This document shows positions 25,014 to 33,675 of a stretch of 64,000 nucleotides of DNA, in pieces (within the stretch, counting starts at the first letter, position 1; every line of letters begins with the position of its first letter). The position numbers and the translations under genes are program-made. A model generated the notes under the pieces. It worked only from the letters and a program-made list of their open reading frames with translations, was not told where the DNA came from and made no database searches. The stretch is taken from NCBI RefSeq assembly GCF_003852525.1, contig NZ_QAJL01000001.1, positions 668,983 through 732,982 on the forward strand, given 5' to 3'. This DNA is from Pedobacter sp. KBW06 (lineage in GTDB: Bacteria; Bacteroidota; Bacteroidia; Sphingobacteriales; Sphingobacteriaceae).

Positions 25014-26675
25014 ATGACACCAGCAAAAAGATTTTTCAGTCTGCTCAGACTTGACAAAAAAGATGTTTCCCAAATATTTTTCTATGCGATATTTGCCGGG
25101 CTCATCAGCCTCTCCTTACCCTTAGGGATTCAGGCCATTGTAAATTTCCTTCAAAGTGGCAGGGCCAGTGTTTCCTGGATCATCCTGGTGATCGGTGTGG
25201 TTACCGGTGTCGCTTTCGTGGGTATCCTATCGCTCATGCAATTGAGGATTACCGAAAACATTCAGCAAAAGATCTTTGTCAGGGCTTCTTTTGAATTTGC
25301 TTACCGCCTTCCAAAAATCAAATTCGAAGAGCTGTATCATGACCTCTATCCCCCGGAAATTGCCAATCGCTTTTTCGACACGCTCACCATTCAGAAAGGG
25401 GTGGCCAAATTGCTCCTGGATTACTCTTCAGCTTTGCTTCAAATCGTTTTCGGAATTATTCTGCTCTCGCTTTACCATTCCTCTTTTATTCTGTTTGGTT
25501 TGCTGCTCTTGCTGCTGCTCTATTTCATTTTCAAGTTTTCTTATACCAAAGGAATAGATACCAGTATGTACGAATCCAAGTACAAATACCGGGCGGCCGA
25601 CTGGCTACAGGAAATTGCACGCAATAAATCCAGTTTCAGAAAAGCGCTTAATTTTGATTATGCACTCCAGAAAAACAATACCCTAACGAACAATTATACC
25701 GATTACCGCGAAAAGCATTTCAATATCATCAAGCGCCAATACGGACAGCTCATCCTCTTTAAAGTACTCATTACGGCAGGTTTACTATTAACAGGAGGCT
25801 ATCTCGTACTGAATCAGCAAATGAATATCGGCCAGTTTGTAGCCGCAGAGATCATCATCCTGCTCGTGATCAATTCGGTAGAGAAAATTGTACTGGGGCT
25901 CGAAACCTTTTACGATGTACTCACTGCGGTAGAAAAAATCGGAAAAGTGACCGACATGAAGATGGAAGAAGTGGTCGAAACCGATTCTAAAACACTTTCT
26001 GACCAAATCACCATTGAAACTGCACATTTGTATTTCAGGTTTCCCAATTCAGAAAAAGACACCCTGAAAGACATCTCTCTGAAAATCGAACAGGGAGAAA
26101 AAGTGATCCTGAACGGAGAAAATGGATCCGGAAAAACAACTTTGCTCCGCACCCTCTCCGGCATACTGAAACCCAGTCAGGGTTCCTTATTTATTAACGA
26201 CAATACTTTCCGGAAGATGGAGATCAATCAGTACCGCTCTCAGATCGGGATGATCATACATGGAGAAAGTCCCTTTGAAGGCAGTATTCTGGAAAACATC
26301 ACGTTCAATAATCCAGAACTGACACAGCAGGACATTCACTGGGCTTTGGATGCGGTTCAGTTGAGCAGTTATATCAGGACCCTTCCCGAGGGGCTGGATA
26401 CCAAGCTCTTTCCGGAAGGCAAACAATTGTCCTCTTCCAATGCACAAAAGATTTTACTGGCCAGAAGCATTATTTCCAGGCCTGCGGTTTTGATTTATGA
26501 AGATCCGACAGACAAAATGGACCCCGACACTGCTGCAGCGATTATAGATTTCATCTGCTCAGCCCGGCACAACTGGACAATCATCGTGTCTTCTGCTAAT
26601 CCTGGCTGGAAACAAAATTCCTCCCGCTCCATTACCATGGAAAACGGAGTCATCATAAACGATACTAAAAAATAA
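25014..26675 (+). CDS. ABC exporter half-transporter with degenerate ATPase motifs
   Basis: 553 residues: a six-helix exporter membrane domain (about 20-300) fused to an ATPase domain (about 330-553). Walker A is intact (GENGSGKT, 368-375). The Q-loop glutamine is replaced by H416 (IIHGESPFEGSI), the signature is LSSSN (472-476) instead of LSGGQ, Walker B ends in E496-D497 where Asp-Glu is usual (VLIYEDPTD), and the H-loop histidine is absent (TIIVSSANP). There is no C39 peptidase domain. With the HlyD and TolC genes it forms a three-part export complex. The ATPase should bind ATP but may turn it over slowly, unless the family has adapted. Confidence 0.88.
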   Translation: MTPAKRFFSLLRLDKKDVSQIFFYAIFAGLISLSLPLGIQAIVNFLQSGRASVSWIILVIGVVTGVAFVGILSLMQLRITENIQQKIFVRASFEFAYRLPKIKFEELYHDLYPPEIANRFFDTLTIQKGVAKLLLDYSSALLQIVFGIILLSLYHSSFILFGLLLLLLLYFIFKFSYTKGIDTSMYESKYKYRAADWLQEIARNKSSFRKALNFDYALQKNNTLTNNYTDYREKHFNIIKRQYGQLILFKVLITAGLLLTGGYLVLNQQMNIGQFVAAEIIILLVINSVEKIVLGLETFYDVLTAVEKIGKVTDMKMEEVVETDSKTLSDQITIETAHLYFRFPNSEKDTLKDISLKIEQGEKVILNGENGSGKTTLLRTLSGILKPSQGSLFINDNTFRKMEINQYRSQIGMIIHGESPFEGSILENITFNNPELTQQDIHWALDAVQLSSYIRTLPEGLDTKLFPEGKQLSSSNAQKILLARSIISRPAVLIYEDPTDKMDPDTAAAIIDFICSARHNWTIIVSSANPGWKQNSSRSITMENGVIINDTKK

Positions 26676-26679
26676 CGCT

Positions 26680-28026
26680 ATGCTAAATCTATCTAATCAA
26701 AACAGTGCCCAACAGCACCTGCTCCAACGCTATAGCGCCGTTAAAAACTTAAGTAACCGTCCGCATTACAAAGTACTGAACCGGATCATTTTATCGCTTT
26801 GCCTGATCTTAATTATCGTACTGTTCCTGCCCTGGACGCAAAACATCTCGGGTTCAGGTGCCATCACGACCTTAAAGCCGAACCAACGTCCGCAAATGGT
26901 AAATTCGGCCATTGCCGGAAGAATCGAAAAGTGGTATGTACAGGAAGGTGATTATGTAAAAAAGGGCGATACCATCCTTTTCATTTCAGAGATCAAAGAA
27001 GATTACTTTGATCCTAACCTGGTCCAGAACACCGAAAAACAGGTCAATGCAAAGAAAATGGCCTTGCAGTCGTACGGAGGAAAGATCAGTGCATTGAACG
27101 CCCAAATTGGTGCCCTTGAGGGGGAGAAAAGCCTAAAGCACCAGCAGGCCAAAAATAAAGTACGTCAGTCACTGTTAAAGATCAAGAGCGACAGCATGGA
27201 CCTGGAAGCCGTAAAAACCCAGCTCAAAATTGCCAACACCCAGTTCGAACGCGCTGTGCAGCTGAATAAAGAAGGTTTAAAACCTTTAACAGATGTGGAA
27301 GAGAAAAGGATGAAGCAGCAGGAGGTACAGGCAAAACTGATCACTCAGGAGAACAAACTCCTGACCGGCAAAAATGAGCTCATCAATGCCAGGCTGGAAA
27401 TCGAACGGCTTTCTGCTGAGTATGCAGAGAAAATTTCCAAGAGCAGCAGTGATAAATATACCGCTCTGAGCAATCAGTTTGATGCAGAAGCCCAGGTTAG
27501 CAAACTGGAAAACCAATATGCAAATTACAGCATCCGAAATGGCATGTATTACATTAAGGCTCCGCAGGATGGCTACATCAACCGTGCCTTACAATCCGGG
27601 CTCGGAGAAACCATAAAGGAGGGTGCCCCTATTGTGAGCATCATGCCCGCGGTGTACGACCTGGCCGTGGAAACCTATGTTAAACCCGTTGACCTGACCC
27701 TCTTAAAAAAGGGAGAGAAAATCCGCGTATGGTTTGACGGATGGCCAACCATTGTATTTTCCGGATGGCCGGATATGTCTTATGGGACATTTGGCGGAAA
27801 AATAGTGGCCATTGAAAACTTTATCAGCCCCAATGGCAAGTACAGGGTATTGATTGCTCCGGACAAAGCGGAAGATCCATGGCCAAAACAGCTGAGCATA
27901 GGCTCCGGTGCACAAACGATCGCATTGTTGGAAACCGTGCCGATCTGGTTTGAAGTATGGAGAACACTGAACGGCTTCCCACCCAATTATTACCAGTCGG
28001 AAAAGGCGGCTACTGAAAAGAAATAA
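26680..28026 (+). CDS. HlyD-family periplasmic adaptor
   Basis: 448 residues. One N-terminal membrane helix (about 34-52) is followed by a lipoyl-like beta segment (NSAIAGRIEKWYVQEGDYVKKGDTILFI), a long alpha-helical coiled-coil hairpin (about 115-285) and the return lipoyl half (YIKAPQDGYINRA). The family bridges inner-membrane exporters and TolC. It starts 4 bases after the ABC gene and ends 4 bases before the TolC gene, so the three products very likely form one complex. Confidence 0.92.
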   Translation: MLNLSNQNSAQQHLLQRYSAVKNLSNRPHYKVLNRIILSLCLILIIVLFLPWTQNISGSGAITTLKPNQRPQMVNSAIAGRIEKWYVQEGDYVKKGDTILFISEIKEDYFDPNLVQNTEKQVNAKKMALQSYGGKISALNAQIGALEGEKSLKHQQAKNKVRQSLLKIKSDSMDLEAVKTQLKIANTQFERAVQLNKEGLKPLTDVEEKRMKQQEVQAKLITQENKLLTGKNELINARLEIERLSAEYAEKISKSSSDKYTALSNQFDAEAQVSKLENQYANYSIRNGMYYIKAPQDGYINRALQSGLGETIKEGAPIVSIMPAVYDLAVETYVKPVDLTLLKKGEKIRVWFDGWPTIVFSGWPDMSYGTFGGKIVAIENFISPNGKYRVLIAPDKAEDPWPKQLSIGSGAQTIALLETVPIWFEVWRTLNGFPPNYYQSEKAATEKK

Positions 28027-28030
28027 GGCC

Positions 28031-29425
28031 ATGAACAGCAGATTAATTCTATTTTTACTGGCGATGATCAGTCAGCTGACTGCCATCGCCCAAAAGCCTG
28101 AGCCCGAAGTATTGCGTTTCACAGAATTTCTGGGCTATGTTAAAAAATACCACCCACAGGTCCGGCAGGCAGACCTCGAGCTCTCCAAAGCGGAGATGAT
28201 GCTCATGACGGCCAGAGGTGGCTTTGATCCCAAACTGGAAGTAGATTTCAATAAAAAGGAATTTAAAAAAACAGATTACTATTCCATTTTCAACAGCAGT
28301 TTTAAATTGCCCACCTGGTATGGCATAGAAGTGAAGGCTGGTTTTGAAAAGAATGAAGGTGTTTACCTGAACCCCCAGAGCAAAACGCCGGGACAGGGTT
28401 TAACTACCCTGGGCATTACCGTTCCTTTAGCCCAGGGCCTCCTGATCAATCAGCGCATGGCCGATCTGCGGATGGCCAGGCTGCAAATTAATTTAAGCAA
28501 GGCCGAGCGACAGCTACAGGCGGTAAACGTCTTGTATGATGCATCCACGGCCTATATCAACTGGAAAAGAACTTACGATGAAGTACAGCTCTATCAGGAA
28601 TATCTGTCCTTTGCAGAAAAAAGGGCCGAGGGGATTAAAAAACTGATCAAAGCCGGAGATAAAGCGGCAGTCGACAGTATTGAAGCCCGTATCGTGGTAA
28701 AAAACAGGCAACTCAACCTGACAGAAGCAGAACTGAAATTAACAAAATCCAGACTGGAACTTTCCAATTATTTATGGGTAGAAAACATCCCTTTAGAACT
28801 GGCAGAACAGGTGAGACCAGATCAGGAATTGCAAAATGAGCTCAAACTTGCACTCAATTTTGAAGTCCTGCAGGAGAAAGAGCAGTCACTGGAAAACCAC
28901 CCCAAGATCATGGCCATGCAAAATAAAATTGCCATGCTGACGGTAGAAGAAAAGTTAAAGCGCAATATGCTCCTGCCAAAAATTGATGTGGGCTATCATT
29001 ACTTATCAGACCCCTCCTATTTCAGCAACTATGGTCTTGGCGATTATAAATTTGAGCTTAAATTCAGCATCCCTGTATTTCTCAGAAAAGAAAGGGGTGC
29101 GCTTAAACTGGCAAAGCTAAAGATCCAGGATACACAACTCGATTTGAACCTGGAAAAGCTGCAATTAAAAAACAAGATTACCGCACAGAAAACGGAGATT
29201 AAATCGATTGAAAACCAGATTGACATTACGAATTCTCTGGTCAAAGATTACGACAAAATGCTCATCTATGAAGAGCGCCTGTTTTCTCTGGGAGAAAGTT
29301 CTGTATTTCTGCTCAATTCCCGGGAGAACAGTCTGGTCAGCACAAGGCTCTCGCAGATCAGTCTTCAAAACAGGTTTTTGATCTCCAATGTCGAGCTTTT
29401 CAGGATAGTTGCCAATACGGAATAA
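28031..29425 (+). CDS. TolC-family outer-membrane channel
   Basis: 464 residues with a signal peptide ending AIAQK. The two TolC repeats are recognisable as long amphipathic helices (about 40-75, 150-250, 280-310 and 370-450) with short beta strands such as GLTTLGITVPLAQGLL and YKFELKFSIPVFLRKERG. It would be the outer-membrane exit duct for the ABC/HlyD pair. It is the last gene of the operon, followed by a strong hairpin. Confidence 0.9.
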   Translation: MNSRLILFLLAMISQLTAIAQKPEPEVLRFTEFLGYVKKYHPQVRQADLELSKAEMMLMTARGGFDPKLEVDFNKKEFKKTDYYSIFNSSFKLPTWYGIEVKAGFEKNEGVYLNPQSKTPGQGLTTLGITVPLAQGLLINQRMADLRMARLQINLSKAERQLQAVNVLYDASTAYINWKRTYDEVQLYQEYLSFAEKRAEGIKKLIKAGDKAAVDSIEARIVVKNRQLNLTEAELKLTKSRLELSNYLWVENIPLELAEQVRPDQELQNELKLALNFEVLQEKEQSLENHPKIMAMQNKIAMLTVEEKLKRNMLLPKIDVGYHYLSDPSYFSNYGLGDYKFELKFSIPVFLRKERGALKLAKLKIQDTQLDLNLEKLQLKNKITAQKTEIKSIENQIDITNSLVKDYDKMLIYEERLFSLGESSVFLLNSRENSLVSTRLSQISLQNRFLISNVELFRIVANTE

Positions 29426-29441
29426 GTTCAAATTTCAAAAC

Positions 29442-29477
29442 AAGCCCCCTCTAAACTATGGTATTCAGAGGGGGCTT
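29442..29477. terminator. Terminator of the export operon
   Basis: AAGCCCCCTCT (29442-29452) pairs perfectly with AGAGGGGGCTT (29467-29477) across a 14-base loop, 17 bases after the TolC stop codon and facing the convergent SRPBCC gene. Confidence 0.8.
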
Positions 29478-29488
29478 AATAGGATTTC

Positions 29489-29531
29489 ATATCCAGTTGT
29501 TGTTCGATCATGGAGAAAAACAACTGGATAT
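29489..29531. repeat. Second long inverted repeat
   Basis: ATATCCAGTTGTT (29489-29501) and AACAACTGGATAT (29519-29531) are a perfect 13-bp inverted repeat with a 17-base loop, between the terminator and the SRPBCC stop codon. It may be a second terminator for the minus-strand gene, though it lacks a T tract. Confidence 0.6.
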
Positions 29532-29546
29532 ATCTGCTCCCACAAT

Positions 29547-30086
29547 TTAGCTTTCGGATGCTTTTTTTAACAAAGCCAATCCCTGCTCATTTATGTTTTC
29601 CATTTCTTTTTTTACCCCAAATAGCCACAGGAAAAAAGCATCGGCCAGTCCGGACTGCAGTACAAATTTCTGAATAACTTCGGTACTGTTCCCCTTCCCT
29701 TTTATGCTATAATCAAATGTAGGCTTTGCGTTGAATGGTTTTTGAATGTATACCCTTATTCCAACAAAGCTATTCGCTTCGAGCCTTTCTATTTCCTGAT
29801 GGCCAAGGTCCTTTCCCTTATTACCCTCCCAGTGGTATTGGGCACCAACAGTTCCATCATCTCCCTTTACAGCATATTTCTGAGTCGGGTCTTCCGCCAG
29901 AAAGGGGGACCACTTAGGGTAATTATTCAACTGGCTAATCATCTCATAAACCCTTTTCTGCGGTGCCTGAATGCTTACCGAGCGTGTAATTTCAATTGTC
30001 TTTAACTTAGCCGCATTATAAAATCCGAAGGCTAAAAAAAGGAGTATTACTCCTGATACGATTCCGATAATCATCTTGATTCCCAT
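29547..30086 (-). CDS. SRPBCC-family (polyketide cyclase-like) membrane-anchored protein
   Basis: 179 residues. An N-terminal membrane helix (about 4-26) precedes a START/Bet v1-like SRPBCC domain with the familiar RSVSIQAPQKRVYEMISQLNNYPKWSPF opening. Such proteins bind hydrophobic ligands in a helix-grip pocket. It is 11 bases downstream of the YCII-related gene and probably cotranscribed with it. No specific ligand can be inferred. Confidence 0.82.
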   Translation of the reverse strand: MGIKMIIGIVSGVILLFLAFGFYNAAKLKTIEITRSVSIQAPQKRVYEMISQLNNYPKWSPFLAEDPTQKYAVKGDDGTVGAQYHWEGNKGKDLGHQEIERLEANSFVGIRVYIQKPFNAKPTFDYSIKGKGNSTEVIQKFVLQSGLADAFFLWLFGVKKEMENINEQGLALLKKASES

Positions 30087-30097
30087 TTTGCCATCAC

Positions 30098-30448
30098 TTA
30101 ATCCATGGACAGAATCTCACGCACCTCTACGTTTCCACCTATCTTAAGGATGGGACAATTTTTACCGATTTCTGTCGCTTCGTCTATATGATTAGCGGTA
30201 ATGACCATATTACCACCTAAGGTTTGATTTTCGGCGATGTAGATACCTTCAGAAATCTCGCGGACAGCATTCAGCATCCTTCCTTCAAATCCCAGTTGGT
30301 GCGTACTCACCAGCTTCTCCTGCATGGCAAGGTTTCCGATAAATGAACCCCATTGCTGATGTTGCTCCGACAATTGTTCTGCTGAGGGCTGATCATCAAA
30401 GTTGGGTTCGAACCTGAACAATAACATAAATTCTTTTGACTTTTTCAT
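30098..30448 (-). CDS. YCII-related (DGPF-type) domain protein
   Basis: 116 residues from the ATG at 30448, chosen because MKKSKEFMLLFRFEP is the normal family beginning; a start 24 bases upstream only adds MFILKLNT. The fold is a ferredoxin-like dimer with the pattern HQQWGSFIGNL, EGRML and GGNMVITANHIDEATEIGKNCP. Members often accompany extracytoplasmic sigma factors or SRPBCC proteins; here the SRPBCC gene follows at 11 bases. The function is not established. Confidence 0.8.
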   Translation of the reverse strand: MKKSKEFMLLFRFEPNFDDQPSAEQLSEQHQQWGSFIGNLAMQEKLVSTHQLGFEGRMLNAVREISEGIYIAENQTLGGNMVITANHIDEATEIGKNCPILKIGGNVEVREILSMD

Positions 30449-30517
30449 TGTATTTAATTTTAAGATAAACAATGAGTCAAAAGTATCCAGCCCGCTTGCT
30501 ATAAAACTTTACCTATG

Positions 30518-31243
30518 TCAAGAAAACAACTCCACCGGTTTTTTCAGTTTCAAATAGATCGAATAATGTAGAAAAACAATGATCGGCGGTGCCAGTGCAG
30601 GAATAAAGTAAAACGGGAACATGGCCAGCGTATCGACTCCCATAATGCCACTATCGATGGAGAGCTTCGTCAATACATTGGCAGATACTGCTGTAAACAG
30701 AATGTCAATCAAGCCAAATGTATTCCAGACCCATGTGACCTTTTTGAAGTTCAAACGCTTCTCTCTGATCAATTTTGAAACCCAGATACCGGAGATTGCT
30801 GTAAGTACATCTCCAGTTCCCGCAATGAGCCCAAACCACCCGGGAAGGGCATCATATAGCGAAAGGATCAGGAAAAAACCACCAATCAGCCTGAAAACAT
30901 GGACTTGCACCAACCGTTCCAGGCTCACATGCTCAATAAACACCTTATACCATTTGGTTTTTGCTACAAAGAGAAAAAGAAAAAAAGCGAATGGGAAAGT
31001 CGTCAATAAAAGAACCTTTGGAGGAAAGGACACCGAATTAAATTTCCCGGTACTGCCCATAACAACCACATACAGAACATACATAAAAAAGAATGCCCCA
31101 ACAGCATTAAAAACAGCTGTTGAACCAGGCCTGGAAAATGCCGACCTGGCTAAAAACATGGTCAAAATAACCGGAGCAGGTATCGCCAGCAGGAATAAAA
31201 TTTTAATCCAGTCAGGAACTGGGTATTCAATCAATATATTCAT
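30518..31243 (-). CDS. Uncharacterised multi-pass membrane protein
   Basis: 241 residues with about seven hydrophobic segments (for example IKILFLLAIPAPVILTMFLA, FNAVGAFFFMYVLYVVVMG, LTTFPFAFFLFLFVA and PFYFIPALAPPIIVFLHYSIYL). I recognise no named family and no catalytic motif. It is 80 bases downstream of the Crp/Fnr regulator on the same strand and may be its target. Confidence 0.6.
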   Translation of the reverse strand: MNILIEYPVPDWIKILFLLAIPAPVILTMFLARSAFSRPGSTAVFNAVGAFFFMYVLYVVVMGSTGKFNSVSFPPKVLLLTTFPFAFFLFLFVAKTKWYKVFIEHVSLERLVQVHVFRLIGGFFLILSLYDALPGWFGLIAGTGDVLTAISGIWVSKLIREKRLNFKKVTWVWNTFGLIDILFTAVSANVLTKLSIDSGIMGVDTLAMFPFYFIPALAPPIIVFLHYSIYLKLKKPVELFS

Positions 31244-31323
31244 TATTAAATGTGATTAATTCGACTAAAACTACGGATACGCTTAAGCTTTTCACTTTAC
31301 ATAAGACAAGAAAAACAGCAATA

Positions 31324-31911
31324 TTATTTGTTGCCTGCAATTGCGTTTCGGATCCGGCTTAATGAAGTATCAGCAATCCCAAGATAAGTTGCGATCTGCT
31401 TCAACGGAACATTCTGTACGATATCAGTCTTGTCTGCAATCAGGGCCAGGTACCTTTCTGTAGCAGTAGAGGTAATTGCCGATAAGCTATGGCTCTTTAA
31501 TTCAAAATAGCTTTTTATCAGGTTCGTTCTCCCCACTTCCCTGAACGCTTCGATCTTGAACAGTTTCATAAAATCTCCAAAGGTGATCTTCCATGCAATA
31601 CAGGGTGTAATCGCCTGTATATTTTCCCTACAGTGGCTTTTTAGGAAATAGGACTGCCAGTCAATGACGATATCCTTAGTGCTGAAAAAATTGGTAGTAA
31701 TGTCCACTCCGCGTAAATCGATGGAATACGAGCGGGCAAATCCCTGTTCCAGGAAATAGTAGAAATTCCCGACCTGTCCTTCACGGACCAGAAAGTCATT
31801 TTTTGCAAATTCAACCCTTTGGAATTGCTGCAGTACCAGCTCAAGTTCTTCGCTTTTAAAATTTTGTTCTTTGAAGATTTCATTCAGAAAGTGCCTTTGT
31901 TTAAAAGCCAT
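31324..31911 (-). CDS. Crp/Fnr-family transcriptional regulator
   Basis: 195 residues. A cyclic-nucleotide-binding fold (about 20-130, VREGQVGNFYYFLEQGFARSY) is followed by a C-terminal winged helix (PLKQIATYLGIADTSLSRIRNAI). The cNMP-contact motif RxAA is not visible, and there are no Fnr-type cysteines, so the effector is unknown. It precedes the membrane protein gene at 30518. The 249 bases upstream (31912-32160) show no operator that I can assign. Confidence 0.85.
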   Translation of the reverse strand: MAFKQRHFLNEIFKEQNFKSEELELVLQQFQRVEFAKNDFLVREGQVGNFYYFLEQGFARSYSIDLRGVDITTNFFSTKDIVIDWQSYFLKSHCRENIQAITPCIAWKITFGDFMKLFKIEAFREVGRTNLIKSYFELKSHSLSAITSTATERYLALIADKTDIVQNVPLKQIATYLGIADTSLSRIRNAIAGNK

Positions 31912-32160
31912 ATTTTCGGGGCAGTTTAGTCTTTATTAATGTATTCCGGATATTGTCTTTTCTGACAGACCATCACATACTGACATTGCATTTTTGATGT
32001 TCAGCGTTATAAAAGTCGCGGAATCAAAGGTAACAAATTCAGGGCCCTGCCACCTGAATTCCTGCAAGTTTTATAATTAAAAAGAAAAAAAATGATAAGT
32101 CATCATAAAAGCAGGTCTCAATATCCCTGCTCTCTTTCCGGTTTTCTATTTTTTATCAGA

Positions 32161-32206
32161 AAATAAAAGAACAGTTAGCGCATATACGTTAGCTGTTCTT
32201 TTATTT
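32161..32206 (-). terminator. Terminator of the nitronate monooxygenase operon
   Basis: AAATAAAAGAACAG (32161-32174) pairs with CTGTTCTTTTATTT (32193-32206), extended inward by wobble pairs. It directly abuts the nitronate monooxygenase stop codon, with A/T runs in both arms. Confidence 0.75.
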
Positions 32207-33290
32207 AAATCTTCAAATTATCAAAATAACTGTTCGTTTCTTCCAGAATAGCCCTCATTAATTCAGCTGCTTTGGTATGTTTCAGTACCGGTGCAATCTG
32301 ACCGCCCCAAAACAAGACCATATCCCATTTTTCACTGGCCATTGCTGCTTTTCTTAAATGCGACATGAACGATGTTTGAAGTGGAAAAGGCAGAAAGTCT
32401 TTTTCCAGGGAGACCAGGTCCTTAGCAATGCGGCTGGTTATTCCTCTCCCCAGTCGCCCGGTATATGCACGCGACAAGGTCGTATACTTTGCAGCATCAG
32501 ACAGCAGCATCTGCTTATGGATCGCCGTAGCATTCGATTCGGCTGTCGCCAGAAAAGCCGTACCAATTTGTACCGCATCTGCCCCAAGCGCCAGCGCAGC
32601 GGCAACTCCCTTTCCATTTGCAATCCCTCCGGCAGCAATAACAGGGACCTTCACCTTCTCTCTGGTCAGCTGCAGCAATACAAATGTTCCAATGGTAGAT
32701 GTTTCTGCTGAGGCCAGAAATGAGGGCCGGTGTCCACCACCTTCAAATCCCGAGGCAATGATCATATCAACCCCCGCAGCTTCCAAAACAATGGCCTCAT
32801 CCAGGGTCGTTGCCGCCCCAACAGTGACGATACCAAGCCGATGACATTGTTCAAGAATATCCGCAGAGGGGCTGCCAAACATAAAGCTGAATACCGGCGG
32901 GCGCTGGTGCAAAATCACCTCGACCTGGTTTTCAAACCTGCTTTTGAATGGCTCAGGCTTCCCGGGAAGTTCAATTCCCAGTTCCTCAAAATAAGGTTTA
33001 AATAACTGTTGAGCCCGGTTAAACTGTTCATCAGATACCGTACCATCTACCGCATCTGTATCCGACACCCAGAGGTTAATGTTATATGGTTTATCTGTCG
33101 CCAGCCGGATCTGCTGGTTTACTTGAAGGATCTCCTGCGGGCTCAAAGTATAGGCTCCGAATCCTCCAAGCCCTCCCAGGTTTGAGACTGTTGCGACCAA
33201 CTCCACAGAAGACAGGTTGCCACCGAAGGGCCCCTGCAGAATGGGATACTGAATGCCTAATATTTCAGCTGCTTTTGTTTGATACCACAT
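32205..33290 (-). CDS. Nitronate monooxygenase-family FMN enzyme
   Basis: 361 residues forming a TIM barrel. The opening YPILQGPFGGNLSSVELVATVSNLGGLGGFGAY, the middle GADMIIASGFEGGGHRP-like segment and the phosphate-binding VPVIAAGGIANGKGVAAALALGADAVQIGTAF are diagnostic. Family members oxidise alkyl nitronates or act on related substrates with FMN. It is the last gene of a five-gene operon (YceI, tautomerase, SDR, NTF2-like, this), which looks like a stress or detoxification unit preceded by CRP-like sites. Confidence 0.9.
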   Translation of the reverse strand: MWYQTKAAEILGIQYPILQGPFGGNLSSVELVATVSNLGGLGGFGAYTLSPQEILQVNQQIRLATDKPYNINLWVSDTDAVDGTVSDEQFNRAQQLFKPYFEELGIELPGKPEPFKSRFENQVEVILHQRPPVFSFMFGSPSADILEQCHRLGIVTVGAATTLDEAIVLEAAGVDMIIASGFEGGGHRPSFLASAETSTIGTFVLLQLTREKVKVPVIAAGGIANGKGVAAALALGADAVQIGTAFLATAESNATAIHKQMLLSDAAKYTTLSRAYTGRLGRGITSRIAKDLVSLEKDFLPFPLQTSFMSHLRKAAMASEKWDMVLFWGGQIAPVLKHTKAAELMRAILEETNSYFDNLKI

Positions 33291-33301
33291 TGCTTTTATA
33301 A

Positions 33302-33673
33302 TTAGATGCTTACATCGCTGAGCATTTTATTAACGATCAGCCATTGATTGTTGATTTTGTGAAAGGACAGAAACTCCTCATAGTTAAAGTCGTACATTTT
33401 AACATGAACCCTGGCAACCGCTATGGTATTCACCACATCTATGGAGACAATCGTCCCCCTAAAAGGTTTCCCTGAATCTTTCACACTTAGCCGGTTCTTT
33501 ACCACCTCAAGATACTCGTTACGGGTTTTGGCATAAGGCACTCCCTTTACATCTCCCAATAACAGTGCTTCGGAATACATCGCAGCACCTAATTTTTCTA
33601 TGTCACCTTCATAAATTCCCGGGAAATAATCATTTTCCAGTACTGCGGTGATCGCCAATGAATCTTCTTTCAT
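33302..33673 (-). CDS. NTF2-like (lumazine-binding-like) protein
   Basis: 123 residues forming one cone-shaped NTF2 fold: NDYFPGIYEGDIEKLGAAMYSEALLLGD, then VDVVNTIAVARVHVKMYDFNYEEFLSF and INNQWLIVNKML. The family binds small ligands or catalyses simple eliminations; no catalytic residue can be assigned. It lies between the SDR and nitronate monooxygenase genes with gaps of 2 and 11 bases. Confidence 0.85.
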   Translation of the reverse strand: MKEDSLAITAVLENDYFPGIYEGDIEKLGAAMYSEALLLGDVKGVPYAKTRNEYLEVVKNRLSVKDSGKPFRGTIVSIDVVNTIAVARVHVKMYDFNYEEFLSFHKINNQWLIVNKMLSDVSI

Positions 33674-33675
33674 AA

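Noticed and set aside
30398-30420. GGTTCGAACC-like tRNA T-arm sequence
   Set aside because: It lies in the coding strand of the YCII-related gene and no acceptor stem or anticodon arm can be built.
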